Shown here in pieces: positions 44,585 to 55,989 of a DNA stretch of 64,000 nucleotides (positions are counted from its first letter, which is position 1; each line of letters begins with the position of its first letter). The stretch lies in contig CM055095.1 of assembly GCA_029204225.1 (NCBI GenBank), forward strand, positions 20,389,348 through 20,453,347, in the 5' to 3' direction. The DNA is from Diphasiastrum complanatum (lineage: Eukaryota > Streptophyta > Lycopodiopsida > Lycopodiales > Lycopodiaceae). The translations under genes and the position numbers were made by a program. The notes below the pieces were generated by a model that had not been told where the DNA came from, did not search any database, and was given only the letters and a program-made list of their open reading frames with translations.

Positions 44585-46388
44585 TTGGTCAAGATCAATT
44601 TGTGGGCTGGTCAATTAAAGGACAATGGACTAGATGTACATTTCAAGAATGGAGTGTGCTCCATCTTGAAAAGTGATAAGTGCATAGCTAGTGGCATTAA
44701 GCAAGGAAGACTCTTTAAGTTGGATGCTAATGTGGCTATTGAAAGTGTGAATATGGTTAGGGAGGAGTTGACTTACGTGGAGCTTTGGCACAAAAGATTG
44801 GGCCATCCGAATCTTCAATCAATGGAATCCATGGCATCAAAGGAGCTAGCTCTCGGCATACCAAAAGCTTTCAATAAGTGTGGCAAAGTGAGGCATGTGG
44901 CCTTGCAAAGTCACACAAGACTTCCTACAATAGATCTTTAACAAGATCTACCTCACCTTTGGATCTTATCCATTCGGATGTACATGCTTTTTCTCATGAA
45001 AGTAATGGAGGTGCTTTAATGTATGTGACTTTTATAGATGATTGTACTAGATACACTTGGATTGAATTATTGCCTAAGAAAAGCCTTGTATATGAAGCTT
45101 TTGTAAAGTTAAGTCTCTAGTGGAAAAGCAACTTAGTTCTTGCATTAAAGTTCTAAGATGTGATAATGGATGAGAGTATATCTCCAACAACATGAGAGAC
45201 TTTTATGAGATCAATGGCATTAAGAGAGAGCTCACTTGTTCCTACACCCCCCAACTAAATGGGATGGCCGAGAGGAAAAATAGGAGCCTTTGTGAATGTG
45301 CAAAGTCTTTAAGACTTGATGCATCTCTACCCATTTTTTTTTGGGGGGAGGCCATAACTTGTGCTAATTACTTATGTAATAGGCTTCCTAGAAGTGCTAT
45401 TGGTGGGATCTCACCATTTCAAGCTTTGTTTGGCAATAAGCCCAATGTAAAAGATTTTAAAGTGTTTATATGTATATGTTATGTCCACATTCCTTTGGAA
45501 ACTAGAAGGAAAGAAGATGCAGCTTCCTTCAAAGGAATATTTGTAGGCTATAGTGAAAATAGCAAAGGATAAAGGATATTTGACCCTCAAGCAAAGTAAA
45601 AGCTAGCAAGGATGTCTTATTTGATGAATCTCAAACTTACAAGATGTCTCCAAATGCATCTAATCTCTTAGGTGATGAAGATCTTGCAACACCCGAGGAG
45701 GAGTCTCTTAAAAATGATCTTTTGGAAGATCAAAATCAAGTTCCAAAGGGGCCGAGAAGATCCACAAGGAGCAAGGTCGAGCTTTTCAAGGCTCACATAC
45801 TTTGAGAAAGGGAATCAAAGGGAAGACACAACTCCTTCTACAGGCTTACTCTTTTCTAACCACAATGCTTGAAGAGCCATCATGTTATGAAGATGCAAGT
45901 AGATCACAAGTTTGGAGAGATGCAATGCAAGCAGAGTTTGATGCTTTGATAGATAATCAAACTTGGAATCTTGTACTAGAGGTAGTGATTTTACTTTTAT
46001 AAGTCAATCAAAGTATGCTACTTCCATTCTTGAAATGTTTGGCATGAAAGATTGTAAGGGGATTGACACCCCTATAGAGCAAGTTTGTAAAGTTACTAAT
46101 AATTGTGATGAAGCATCCTTGGAGGACATCACACTCTTTAGGAAGCTAAAAGGATGATTAAAATATTTGACAATTACTAGACCAAATTTGAGTTATAGTG
46201 TAAGAAAGTTAAGTCAATATATGCAAGCTCCTTTGATGGATCATTGGAAAAGTTCCAAGAGAGTGCTTAGATATGTCTCTTCTACTAGATTTTTTGGCAT
46301 TCTCTATCAAGGATCTAACTTGTACTTGAGGGCAATTTTGGATTCAGATTTTGCAAGAGACAAGATGGATAGAAGATCCATAAGTGCA
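44585..46388 (+). pseudogene. C3 pol: integrase, RT and RNase H remnants
   Basis: After a deletion of gag and protease the sequence enters the pre-integrase part (LTYVELWHKRLGHPNLQSME). It goes on to integrase with IHSDVHAFSHESNGGALMYV, FIDDCTRYTW and YTPQLNGMAERKNRSL (the catalytic Glu), and PFQALFGNKPNV. From 45870 RT appears only as scraps (SRSQVWRDAMQAEFDALIDN), joined by deletion to the RT end (FGMKDCKGIDTPIEQ, TRPNLSYSVRKLSQYM) and RNase H start (DSDFARDKMDRRS). It is cut off at 46388 by the LTR of G3. Many stops are present. Confidence 0.88.
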
Positions 46389-47085
46389 TGTATTGGGTTT
46401 CTTTCCTTGCCTATCCTCAACCCAAGATCTAATCAATCTAGCATTGAGAAGATGAATTTAGTTGTCACGCGTAGATTCGTTCCCATGAGAGCGATAGCAT
46501 AGCTCAAATTTCAGCATGAATGGAAGATTCACATCTAACTCTACCATCCACTAACCCTAAGCATTAACACTACATCCATTAACACTAGATCCATAATGAA
46601 GATAGCTTACTCTTTCTCTCTCTCACTTTCTCTCTCATAAAAAGTAGAAAAACATGCAATCCCAATAACAATCAGATCCAACAATTAGCAAACACAATAA
46701 AAGCTCCATTTCACAAGAGAACCAATTCGCTTTATTGAAATGAAAATATGTACATGTGTAGCAAACTCGAGTTGGTCCTTTTTTATAGTAGAGAGGAGGA
46801 CCTTGGCCTCTGAATCCTATTGGTCCATTTCTGCCTCCCTAACTATTCAAATTTAAAAAAGAGTGGAAACCATCCAAATTGGAGGGAAACTTTATTCACT
46901 AACTTGACATTTAGGCCCTGCGACATTAAAAGTCCTGCAAAAAGACCTAAAGTCCTTTCATTAACTTTCTAATTAATCAAATAACTATGTGATCATCAGG
47001 ATGGACTTACAGACGCAAGGTGCCAAATCCCTCTCACTTATTAACTAGGGTTAGGGTTGCCTTGGGATCCGCAAGCCCTCCAACA
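46389..47085 (-). repeat. 3' LTR of G3
   Basis: On plus it starts TGTATTGGGTTTC and ends CCCTCCAACA, the inverse of the family LTR. It is followed on plus by the inverted purine tract GTATCCCCCACCAAAACTGG. Confidence 0.88.
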
Positions 47086-47862
47086 GTATCCCCCACCAAA
47101 ACTGGTGGTGGTCCCACGACACTTGTGAGATGAAATTACTGTGGGCTTTTATTTGCTTCACGTCGAATCTTTATTAAATGATACTGCACCTTCTCCATGA
47201 AATCAAGTCAAACAGTGTTCAGATCTAAATTGTGCGGCAAAAAACAACGGTGGGCTCCGACAATCCACTTTCTGGCTAATGAGTGTATAGCATTTAAAAT
47301 GTTTGGGCATATCATGCTGAACTACATTTGCTTGTTCTTTGTCAAAAAGACTTGTCTTGGATCTTTGTTTAGCCTTCTTAGCTGGAATTGATCGTAGAGG
47401 TGATGACTTTTGAGAAGATTAACTCTTCTTTGAAGGTGAAGTCTTCCTAGATGATGATGTCTTGCTAGAACTCTGACTTGTAGAATCATCCTAGACTTTT
47501 CCTTTACCTTTATCCAATAAGAGTGACACATTCTTTGAATCAATCTTTTGAGGAGGAATTTTTTATTGTTGCTTGGCTTGTTTCTTCGTCATTGACCCTA
47601 TGACCCTGTCTTCCTTCAATATAACTACTTTTGGCGGTTTTATTGTTGGTTCATCAAGAATATTACGCACTCCAAATCTGGTCGGATCCATATGATTTAG
47701 AATGTGCTTATCAGTAAGCTCTGCATTGTCATCATAAGTCAAGGCATGACTCACAGGAATGAGTTCATCTTCAATCGGACTGGTATAGGCTCCGTTGATA
47801 TCCAAGCTACATTCAACACATTCAATGGAAAAGTGATTGGTGTATCCAAGGTTCGATCCAAT
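46389..47862 (-). mobile_element. Gypsy element G3 fragment, inverted
   Basis: Reading leftward: protease-RT linker (47862-about 47330), then a jump to the end of the extra ORF (47277-47086), then the 3' LTR (47085-46389). The linker has DTPITFPLNVLNVAWI and EDELIPVSHALTYDD as in G2. Copia C4 cuts its 5' part. All RT, RNase H and integrase are deleted. Same family as G1 and G2. Confidence 0.85.
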
Positions 47863-48563
47863 TGTGAAGAATTGCCAAAAATTGGCAAATCTAGCTTGAT
47901 CAAAAACCATGTAGAATAGTGTAAATTGTGTACACAAGTGGGTCCCACACATGTGAGGCCATGATGCTATATGGGAAACCCATCCTAATGTAGGTTAGGT
48001 CAAGTCAAGAGAGTTGGTCATGTCTATTTGGTGGTCATCCCTACTTTATAGGACCTACACCTAAGTTTAAGGTGAAAATTTGACCAACTAGCTACCTACC
48101 AAGCATAACTCTAGGAAATAGACTAGGGTTTCATTTTAGGTCAAGGAGAGTGAGTTAACTTCCTTATTACATGCTGGAAATCCACCTAACTTCAAGAAGG
48201 AAGTCGAATTTGCTATGTATTCCCTCTCTCCATAGTGAGAAGATAGAAAATTTTTGGAGCTCATTGGCAATCTCAAGCTAGTTCACTATGTACATTGAGT
48301 TTTTGTGATCCAAATGAAACCAAATCAATTTCTACTTGTTTCTCAGGTTGAAGGCCGTACTACAGACTGTATTACACACGTGTGGTCTCGGAGTTCAATG
48401 TTTATCAATGCTTTTGATTGTTAATGCTTGTTGTTTGTCAAATTGCCAATCTAGATCAACTTTTTTGTGTCTAGTTTTTTGATAGATTGTTAAGCAAGCA
48501 TCCAATCACTCTTGTGGATCTTTTGTAGATCCATTTATGGTCCTAAAGTACAGTACTTTCACA
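47863..48563 (+). repeat. 5' LTR of C4
   Basis: This 701-bp LTR runs from TGTGAAGAATTG to TACTTTCACA. Its start matches the solo LTR at 59709, and its end matches the inverted C2 LTR. The palindrome CACACGTGTG is at 48375-48384, next to GGCCGTACTACAG. Confidence 0.85.
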
Positions 48564-48576
48564 TGGTATCAGAGCC
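48564..48576 (+). other. Primer-binding site of C4
   Basis: TGGTATCAGAGCC abuts the LTR and is an exact initiator tRNA-Met complement. Confidence 0.92.
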
Positions 48577-49000
48577 AAGTACAAGAGCATAAGCCATTGA
48601 TCTAATGCAAATCCATTTTTAGCAAGTTTTGGTGCTAAAAGCTAGTATTGAGAGGGCAAGCTAGAATCTTGATTTTGGTGAGGAGATTTTATCCCAAACT
48701 TGGTAGGGGTCCAAATCCGTACTGTCCACATGTGTGGGCACCTATGAACCTGCATTTAATGCATGGTATTCATTTGATCCAAAAAAATTCAATTTGTGAG
48801 ATATTGGTGTAATTTTTGGTGGAGATCCTAGGATAATCTACCAAGATCATTTGCCATTGATTAGATTTGAATTTGTTTCATGGAATCTAATTAATCTAGG
48901 CTGAGTTCAAGTCCTATTAAGGTTAAAAACAGGTCTTGAAAGTACACCAAGAAGGAAGAAAGAGATTAAGTCATTTTTTTGTCCAAAACTAGCCAAAATT

Positions 49001-49347
49001 GGCAAGATTTGATTGTAAGTTGATTTCACATCATCTTATCTTCATTCCAACTTTGTGAGGGAGTGCTAGAACTGAGATTATAAGTCCATTTGTTGGATTA
49101 GAAATCTAATTTGAGTGAAAAACTACAAGAGAGAGACCTTAGTGAGTTTCTAGAGACAATCAAATCCATTTCTTGGCAAGATTTGTTTGAAAGTAGTTCT
49201 CACTTCATCTTATCTTCATTCCAGCTTTGTGAGGGAGTGATAGAACTGTGATTATAAGTCCATTTGTTGGATTAGAAATCAAATTTGAGTGAAACACTGC
49301 AAGTGTGAGACCTTTGTGAGTTTCAAGTCAATCAAATCTATTTCTTG
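49001..49347 (+). repeat. 174-bp tandem duplication in the C4 leader
   Basis: Unit 49001-49174 is followed by a similar unit 49175-49347. Both start GGCAAGATTTG and contain GTGAGGGAGTG and TAAGTCCATTTGTTGGATT. The units differ by about ten percent. They end about 20 bases before the gag ATG. Confidence 0.88.
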
Positions 49348-49368
49348 TTTGTAGAAGTCACTAGTAAG

Positions 49369-50913
49369 ATGGGATCTGCTGGAGCATACCTTCTAGAAGC
49401 TAGTGAGAGGTTGAATTCTACAAATTATGCTATTTGGAAGGTTAGAATGGAGTCACTATTGGTGCTCCAAGACCTTTATGAGTTTTTTATTGAAGATGAA
49501 AATGAACCTCTAGGTGCACAGGAGTTAGCTAGATACAAGAAGAGATCTAGGCTTGCCCTTCATTATGTGAAGATGAATGTGAGCAATGATTTGTTGAGAG
49601 AAGTATCAGCTTGTACTAATGATAAAGAGGCTTTGGAGTCTTTAAAATCAATCTATGAGTCTAGCAACACTTCTAGAGTTCTTATGCTTAGAAATCAAAT
49701 TTTGCAAAGCATGAGGAGAAGTGAGGAGAGTGCACAGGATTATGTACTCAGAATCAAGTCTCTAAATAGGGAGTTGGCTTCCATTGGAGAGAAGATTCAT
49801 GATGGAGAGCTTGTACAAATTGTCCTTAATGGTCTAGGAGATGACTTTGCAAATTTGGTCCAAAGTTTTGCCATCCAAGACACTTTGCCAACTATAGAAA
49901 AACTTCACAGTGTATTAGTGGCTGAAGAGTGTAGGATGCTCCATGCAAAATCTAGGATGAGTTCCTTGTCGTTGCAGGATGGTAATGAGAAAGCCAATTT
50001 CTCATTCAAGGGCAACAAGAAGACCAATGGAAAGAAGAAGCATCCAAAGGAGGCCAAAGAAGAGGATGATGCATCAAGCTCAAAGGACAAGTCAAAGCAG
50101 AAATGCTTCTTTTGTGGAAGGAAGGGGCATTATGCATCTGAATGCTACAAGAGGCTAAGAGCACAAGTGGAGGAGGACAAACAAGGAAACCTTGCAAAGG
50201 AGGAGGAGGAGGATGAAGTAGATGTATTCTTGATGGCATCTACATCCTCACCGACAAGCAATAGCAATTCAAGAGACAATTGGTGGATCGACAGTGGGGC
50301 TAGCTCCCACATGTCTTGTGAAAAGGACTTTTTCTCAACCTTACACTCATTCAATGATGCTAAAAAGTTTGTCTTTACTGCAAATGATGAAGAGTGTAGG
50401 ATAGATGGTGTTGGCACCATCTCTTTGTATCTAGAATCCTCAAAATGCATGGATCTAGAAAATGTCCTTTATGTACCATCAATCACCAAGAATATGCTTA
50501 GTGTTGGTCTACTCTTAGAGAGTGGTTTGGATGTCCACTTTAATCATGGTGTTTGCTTCATCTTGGAGAATGATGTTTGCATTGCAAAGGGATTTAAACA
50601 TGGAAGATTGTTTAAGTTGGAAGCTAGTGTTTCTTTTGAAAGAATGAGCTTGACGAAGGAGGAGATCGCTCAAGAGGAGATCTTGGCAAAGTGTGATCTT
50701 GCTTGCATTGAGGAGGAGCATCAAAAGGAGGAAGATCTTGAGGATCAGCCTCAAAGCATGAGAGTTCCAAGGGAGTCCTCAATGACAATGGCCAAGTCAT
50801 CAAATTGCATGCAAATTGTCCATTCAAGTGTGCATCTTGCAAGGGTGGTAAGCATTGGAGAGTCTACTATCTTTGAATACTTTTTGGAAAGTAGTAGTAG
50901 ACATGAAAGATAG
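49369..50913 (+). CDS. C4 gag-protease ORF, intact reading frame
   Basis: ATG 49369 is chosen because C2 gag starts with the matching MGSVGAYLLEAS. The 514-residue frame holds a Copia gag core (NYAIWKVRMESLLVLQDLYE, YESSNTSRVLMLRNQILQS, AIQDTLPTIEKLHSVL), a basic linker, a zinc knuckle CFFCGRKGHYASEC and the protease site WWIDSGASSHMS. The protease continues to ENVLYVPSITKNMLSVGLLL and the pre-integrase strand FKHGRLFKLEAS. The WHxRLGH motif is missing, and the last 90 or so residues are a Glu- and Ser-rich tail of unknown origin. It is the only long open retroelement ORF here, so it may be young or still selected as a donor of gag. Pol is absent. Confidence 0.9.
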   Translation: MGSAGAYLLEASERLNSTNYAIWKVRMESLLVLQDLYEFFIEDENEPLGAQELARYKKRSRLALHYVKMNVSNDLLREVSACTNDKEALESLKSIYESSNTSRVLMLRNQILQSMRRSEESAQDYVLRIKSLNRELASIGEKIHDGELVQIVLNGLGDDFANLVQSFAIQDTLPTIEKLHSVLVAEECRMLHAKSRMSSLSLQDGNEKANFSFKGNKKTNGKKKHPKEAKEEDDASSSKDKSKQKCFFCGRKGHYASECYKRLRAQVEEDKQGNLAKEEEEDEVDVFLMASTSSPTSNSNSRDNWWIDSGASSHMSCEKDFFSTLHSFNDAKKFVFTANDEECRIDGVGTISLYLESSKCMDLENVLYVPSITKNMLSVGLLLESGLDVHFNHGVCFILENDVCIAKGFKHGRLFKLEASVSFERMSLTKEEIAQEEILAKCDLACIEEEHQKEEDLEDQPQSMRVPRESSMTMAKSSNCMQIVHSSVHLARVVSIGESTIFEYFLESSSRHER

Positions 50914-51104
50914 GTCTATGGGATGACAAGGGTATGAACTAGAAAAAAAAGACCATAATTAAAAAAAAAACACTTTCATAATGGGTCATATTTCTAAGTT
51001 TAATAAGGTAAGATTATTTTTTACTGGTTTGGTACCATAAGGGAGAAACCATTTCATGATGTTTTGAAAAGCATATAAAACGTAATGACTATAAAATAGA
51101 GTCC

Positions 51105-51236
<132 letters not shown>

Positions 51237-51453
51237 TTTTATTTTCTTAGCATTTAGGATTGAATTGTCAGAGTAGAATGTAAGTGTAATATATAGAATG
51301 ATGTTAATTTGTGCAAATAAAATAGAATGAAATGAATTAGAAATACGATAGAAATATATGTGATAGAGATCCTAGACTGATTTTGGTAGAGTGATAGGAT
51401 GATGAAAGTATGTAAGAATGAGGCAATGATGTAAGAATGTAAGTATGCTATTG

Positions 51454-51755
51454 ATAAGCTCCCTAGTTTACTAGTGGCTGAAGAGTGTAGGATGCTCCAT
51501 GCAAAAGCTAGAATGAGTTTCTTATCATTGCAAGATGGAGATGAGAATGCAAATTTCTCGTTCAAAGGTAAAAAGAGACCAAAGGATCCAAAAATTATCA
51601 AGCAAAGGAGGCCAAGGAGGAGGATCAACCATCAAGTTCAAAGGAAAAGATAGACAAGTCAAGGCTAAAATATTTCTTTTGTGAAAAGAAGGGGCATTTT
51701 GCATCCGAATGCTTGAAGAAGAGAGCAAACAAGAAAACCTTGTGTTGGAGTTAAT
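51454..51755 (+). pseudogene. Copia gag scrap, C4 family
   Basis: The sequence matches the middle of C4 gag: LLVAEECRMLHAKARMSFLS, LQDGDENANFSFKGK, a basic linker in another frame, and a zinc knuckle CEKKGHFASEC-like near 51680-51715. It stops at about 51755. Part of it is duplicated relative to C4 at 49910-50150. Confidence 0.85.
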
Positions 51756-54077
51756 CTTCACTCCTACTCACCTGATTTCATCTTTTGAGTACAATTACAC
51801 TACGTAAATGTTCTCTCTCTATAGCAGCATGTAGCCTTACTTGTATAAATCGAACTGTCTATTCAATACATCGACTTTGAAGCAGAGCATGATCGACTCG
51901 ACTTTAGTCCATCGACATCCTGACTTCGTCTCCATCGACATCTTCTCAAGGGCAAACAAGTCGACTCGACTCATTTGACACCTTCGACGACTGTCGACTA
52001 TCACTAGTTAAAATGGAGTTCATCCTCTGTACTGTACAATGCGGACTACGTCATAGTTCACTATGCATTAATTGCATCACTTCATGAACGTTACTCTTAC
52101 AATCGTACCATAGCTAATGTATTTATATATAGTCAATAAATCAGTAGTGACAAACAAAGTTATGGCCCTTTAGAGTTTTGCAATTTTGTGACTAAAATTG
52201 GCAAAATTTTGAATTGTTCTGATTGCATGCAAGTCATTTCCCTAGTTTGCAGTACTGTGCTTGCATGTATTAATTGCATGTTGATTCTCAGTGTGATTCT
52301 AACATGTATAAGAGATTTACAGTCAATTTGAGTGGTTATACGCATGTGCTCTGATGGTTGTGGGTCACAAATCAGTGGTATTGGTTAACAAATTCTGTAA
52401 AACTGAAGTTTATGTAAAAAATTCCATAATGACGTTTTGTGACTGATGTAGTGTGCTTTGCATGCCAGTTGGTGATATTAGGAATCGAACGGTATTTCGA
52501 TTTATCGATGTCGATTGCCTTTTGTACTAACAGTATTTTCGTCAGAATTTTTTGAATTACGTAAAATGAATAAAAAATCGAGTTTTTTCGAAAAATCAAA
52601 ATTTCAATCATTCTTTCGTTGTCTATGGAATGAATTTAGATTAGTGAATTGACTATACTGAATTTATCAGTCAGAGTTAGCCATAGTATTTAAGCTAAAT
52701 ATTATCTGGTAATAGGCAATTTAAAATTAACAGAATAAATCGCAATGAATTTGCTAGCAGTTTATATTGTAATATCTTTTCGACTTTTGGATGGTACTCA
52801 CAGGTTAAGAGTTAAAATTGAATTTTTTTGTTGTTGAATTTCAAGTTTGGTTAAAAATTTGAAATTGGTTACTTGTTTGATATATTTGTAATCAATACTG
52901 ATTGTTAAAAATGGGTCAAGTGAACGTTTGTGCAAGATACTCATCAAAATTGAAAATTTAAAATCGTCAAACAATATAAAATGGCCAAATTGAATGAATG
53001 GTGACAGAACTCTTTATTCAGACAGTGACATCTGCTTGGATACAATTTAAGAGTTACTGAAATCCTATTGATAGGATTTCCATTCATGTAATTTCATATT
53101 CTGAGTTTGGTTTTTGTCAATATTAACGGAGTAATGCCAAACTAGTCAATAAAAAAAAAACAGTCCAATTTTACTAGAAAATTGTAATTGATAGAAATTG
53201 ATAAAAAGTAAAAAATTTATTTTGTTTCCAATTAAATCCTATGGTGAATTGTATGCAAAAGATTAGACTAGTACTATTTTTCATACTAGTGGATGATTTT
53301 TGTATATCAGGAATTCAACTCAAGTATAGGATAGAAATGAAATTGTTTCAAACTTTTTTCCTATAGTAATTCACTTTTTACATTTACTAATGTCTTTATA
53401 TCTTCTTAGTACCTTAGCTAAAACAGATTTTCATGGGACTGAAAATCTTAAGGGGGAAAGAAGAGTGGACAATAGTGGTAGTAAGTGTGATCGAGAAATG
53501 TATTGCGTAGTTAGGATTTTGGTAATCCTAGGGAATAATTGCTTAATATCGGATATTAATTTCTTGGATCGTATTCATTTAGTTGAATTCTTGTTTGATA
53601 TCTTTGTGGCCATTGAGTAGTCCACAGTTTTGGATGTCAATTGTGATTTTGAAAGTAGAGTTTGATACATGGATAGCATTGGATCTGTTAGTTGACAGAA
53701 GCTTGTCCCTATAGTTGATGCATCAATAGGGTTTCAAAGCTGATCACTAACCTAGAAGGATCAAAATGTAATGTTGAACCATGTTAATTCTTTTGTTTAA
53801 ATCACAGGATCAGGTCTGGATATGTGGTAATCCATTTGATAGGCATGTCAATCATCTAAATAAATGGATTCTCTAGTGTATGGAAGCAAGAGATAATATC
53901 CTATATGGATTATAGGACAACCAAATAATTAGTGGATATCTAGAATATCAAATATGGCGGTTAAGGGCTTTTTGTAAGGATGAGCTGGTGGTATAGGACA
54001 TCAATAATTTTGGAAAGGAAATTCCAAGACTGTAAAGATCTTATTATCAATGAAGTATTTTAGTACCTAGTCATGAT
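51756..54077. other. Long AT-rich spacer, nothing recognised
   Basis: I find no protein motif. 51751 onward starts TGTTGGAG like an LTR, and TATTTATATATAG occurs near 52120, but no partner copy exists in the window. The region 52500-53400 is very AT rich. The part just before 54078 may be decayed Copia pol. Confidence 0.4.
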
Positions 54078-54370
54078 ATGGGAAAGATAAAAAAAACTAT
54101 TGATAAAATGTGGGGTATTTTGGGAAATTTTGAGGTTCATCCCACTGGGTATCTCACTATTTACAAAATAAAAGGCCTTGTTGAGTCTCTCCTTGCTGCA
54201 AAGATCATTGACACTAAGTGGATCTTCAAGTTGAAGCTCAATCCAGATGGTTCGACAACCAAATGAAAAGCTCGACTAGTTCTCAAAGGTTATGAACAAA
54301 CTTATGGGATTGACTACATTGAGACGTTCAATCCACTAGTAAGTTAGTCAATTCGATCATTACTTTTAAT
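54078..54370 (+). pseudogene. Copia RT fragment
   Basis: The sequence encodes LLAAKIIDTKWIFKLKLNPD, then a stop and KARLVLKGYEQTYGIDYIET, FNPLVS. This is the first part of Copia reverse transcriptase (K-W-x-F-K and A-R-L-V-x-K-G). It ends near 54370, where Gypsy leader-like DNA begins. Confidence 0.85.
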
Positions 54371-54449
54371 CCTATTATGCCAAAACAAGATGCCTAAATG
54401 CAAGCTAACATACATCCAAACATGTTGAAAACTGAAAAATTGGCGTAGC

Positions 54450-54467
54450 TCCTCGGCAACAACGCCA
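54450..54467 (-). other. tRNA-Asp type primer site of Gypsy G4
   Basis: On minus it reads TGGCGTTGTTGCCGAGGA, three differences from the tRNA-Asp complement. It lies four bases from the LTR, as in G1. Confidence 0.75.
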
Positions 54468-54471
54468 AAAT

Positions 54472-55202
54472 TGTAGTGGGCATTTACTTTCCTACCCTCA
54501 ACCCTAGATCAAGCACACAAGCATCAAGGAGATAAAGTTTATTGTCATGCGGAGGTTCGTTCCCATGAGAGTGATAACATATTTCATAATCCAGCATGTA
54601 CATATGATTCATCTCTAACACTAAGATCCATTAACACTAAGCATTAACACTACATCCATTAACACTAATCCACAACAATTATAGAAACTTACTCATCTCT
54701 CTCTCCCTTTCTCTCTCACAAAAAGCATAAGAACATTCCATCCTAATAAGCATCAAAATCCAACAAATAGCAAACACAAAGAAAGCATCAGAGTTAGAGG
54801 AGTAGAGATGAAACACAAGGACATTCCATATCTATTTCATAAGAGGGCCAACCAACTTGTATTGAAATGGAGAGAACATGTACAATTGATTTGAAATTAC
54901 TACTATTATAGTGGATTGGCCTAAAATCCTATTGGCCAATTTCTACCTCCCTAACTATTTAAATTTGAAAAAGTGAGGGAACCCATTCAAAAATTGGAGG
55001 AAATCCTTTTTATTCACTAACTTGACTATTAGACCCTGCGACATTAAAAGTATCGCAAAAAGGCCTAAAGTCCTTTTATTGACTTCTAACTAATCAAATA
55101 ACTATGTGATCATCGGGTTGGACTTACACACACAGGGTGCCAAATCCCTCTCACTTATTAACTAGGGTTAGGGTTGTCTCGGGATCTGCAAACTCTCCAA
55201 CA
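54472..55202 (-). repeat. 5' LTR of Gypsy G4
   Basis: This 731-bp inverted family LTR starts TGTAGTGGG and ends CTCTCCAACA on plus. Its primer site is on the left, so the element reads leftward, but only about 80 bases of leader remain before a Copia scrap. Confidence 0.85.
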
Positions 55203-55950
55203 TCATCCTATTACAAGGTCAAATGGATATAGCTCAGCTCAGAAAAGAAAGAATTTTAGGTGAGTTGGATGCCACGGCCATAGAGCGAGATAATCTGCTA
55301 CATGCACATGTGCCAGATCATCTTGTCTCCCAAGAAAAAATAAATTATCTGTTTAGAAAGGTCCAGATAAGTATCGCCAGTCTTTGTCCGCCGACTTTCA
55401 AAGCAGATTTGATTTATTTAAAGACAGAGCATCATCAGAGCTGGCAAAGGCTAAAGTGATGATTAAGGAATATGAACAAATAGCCGCCAACGTATTGCAG
55501 ACAACCCCTCAGATCACAATGTTGGTCATGCCAAAAATTTTGTCACCACCTAAAGATCAAGGGCAAGATGACGCGGGTATTGAGCAGATGGAGGGTGAAC
55601 AGTCAGTGCAACCCCAAGAAACCAGGGCCTTAAACTTCTATGGCCGCACCACTATTTTGAAAACTTGTCACCATCGAGGAGGAAATTTAGAAGTTTCTAT
55701 AACAACATCCACATCGATCCTCGAGGGGTGGCTGGATAATAAAGTTCAAGACTTCAGGGATATAAGTCGACAAGGAGCTTGATAAGCTACCATAATTGGG
55801 TGAGCAACCACAGTGGCGCAAAACAGTTTTTGAGAAAACTCTAGACTCTATCAGGAGTTATGTGGCGAGCGTGCATCAGCAACTCAGGGTAGACCCTTAC
55901 TAATGTGCCCATGTCGTGAAGAAACAAATGAGAAGATCTTGGTGTTTCAA
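55203..55950 (+). pseudogene. Gypsy G5: extra 3' ORF fragment
   Basis: The two overlapping frames (55223-55459 and 55384-55782) encode RKERILGELDATAIERDNLL, a segment with HVPDHLVSQEKINYLFRK, then LFKDRASSELAKAKVMIKEY and a Pro/Ser-rich part. They match the coiled-coil part of the G2 extra ORF (GELDMTTLERDVYL; RFKGLASTELAKAKETITVY). Further matches continue to LRVDPY at about 55900. This is a third occurrence of the unknown ORF, clearly diverged from G2. Confidence 0.8.
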
Positions 55951-55989
55951 TGGATAGATGTAATACCCACTACAGATTACCAAAAAACA

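Larger units (their letters stand above)
47863..50913 (+). mobile_element. Copia element C4, 5' part with LTR, leader and gag-protease
   Basis: It has LTR (47863-48563), exact primer site, a leader with a large tandem duplication, and one long gag-protease ORF. No integrase, RT or 3' LTR follows. It is inserted in G3. The family is that of C2. Confidence 0.85.

Noticed and set aside
51751-52150. Possible LTR starting TGTTGGAG
   Set aside because: There is no second copy, primer site or target duplication in the window.
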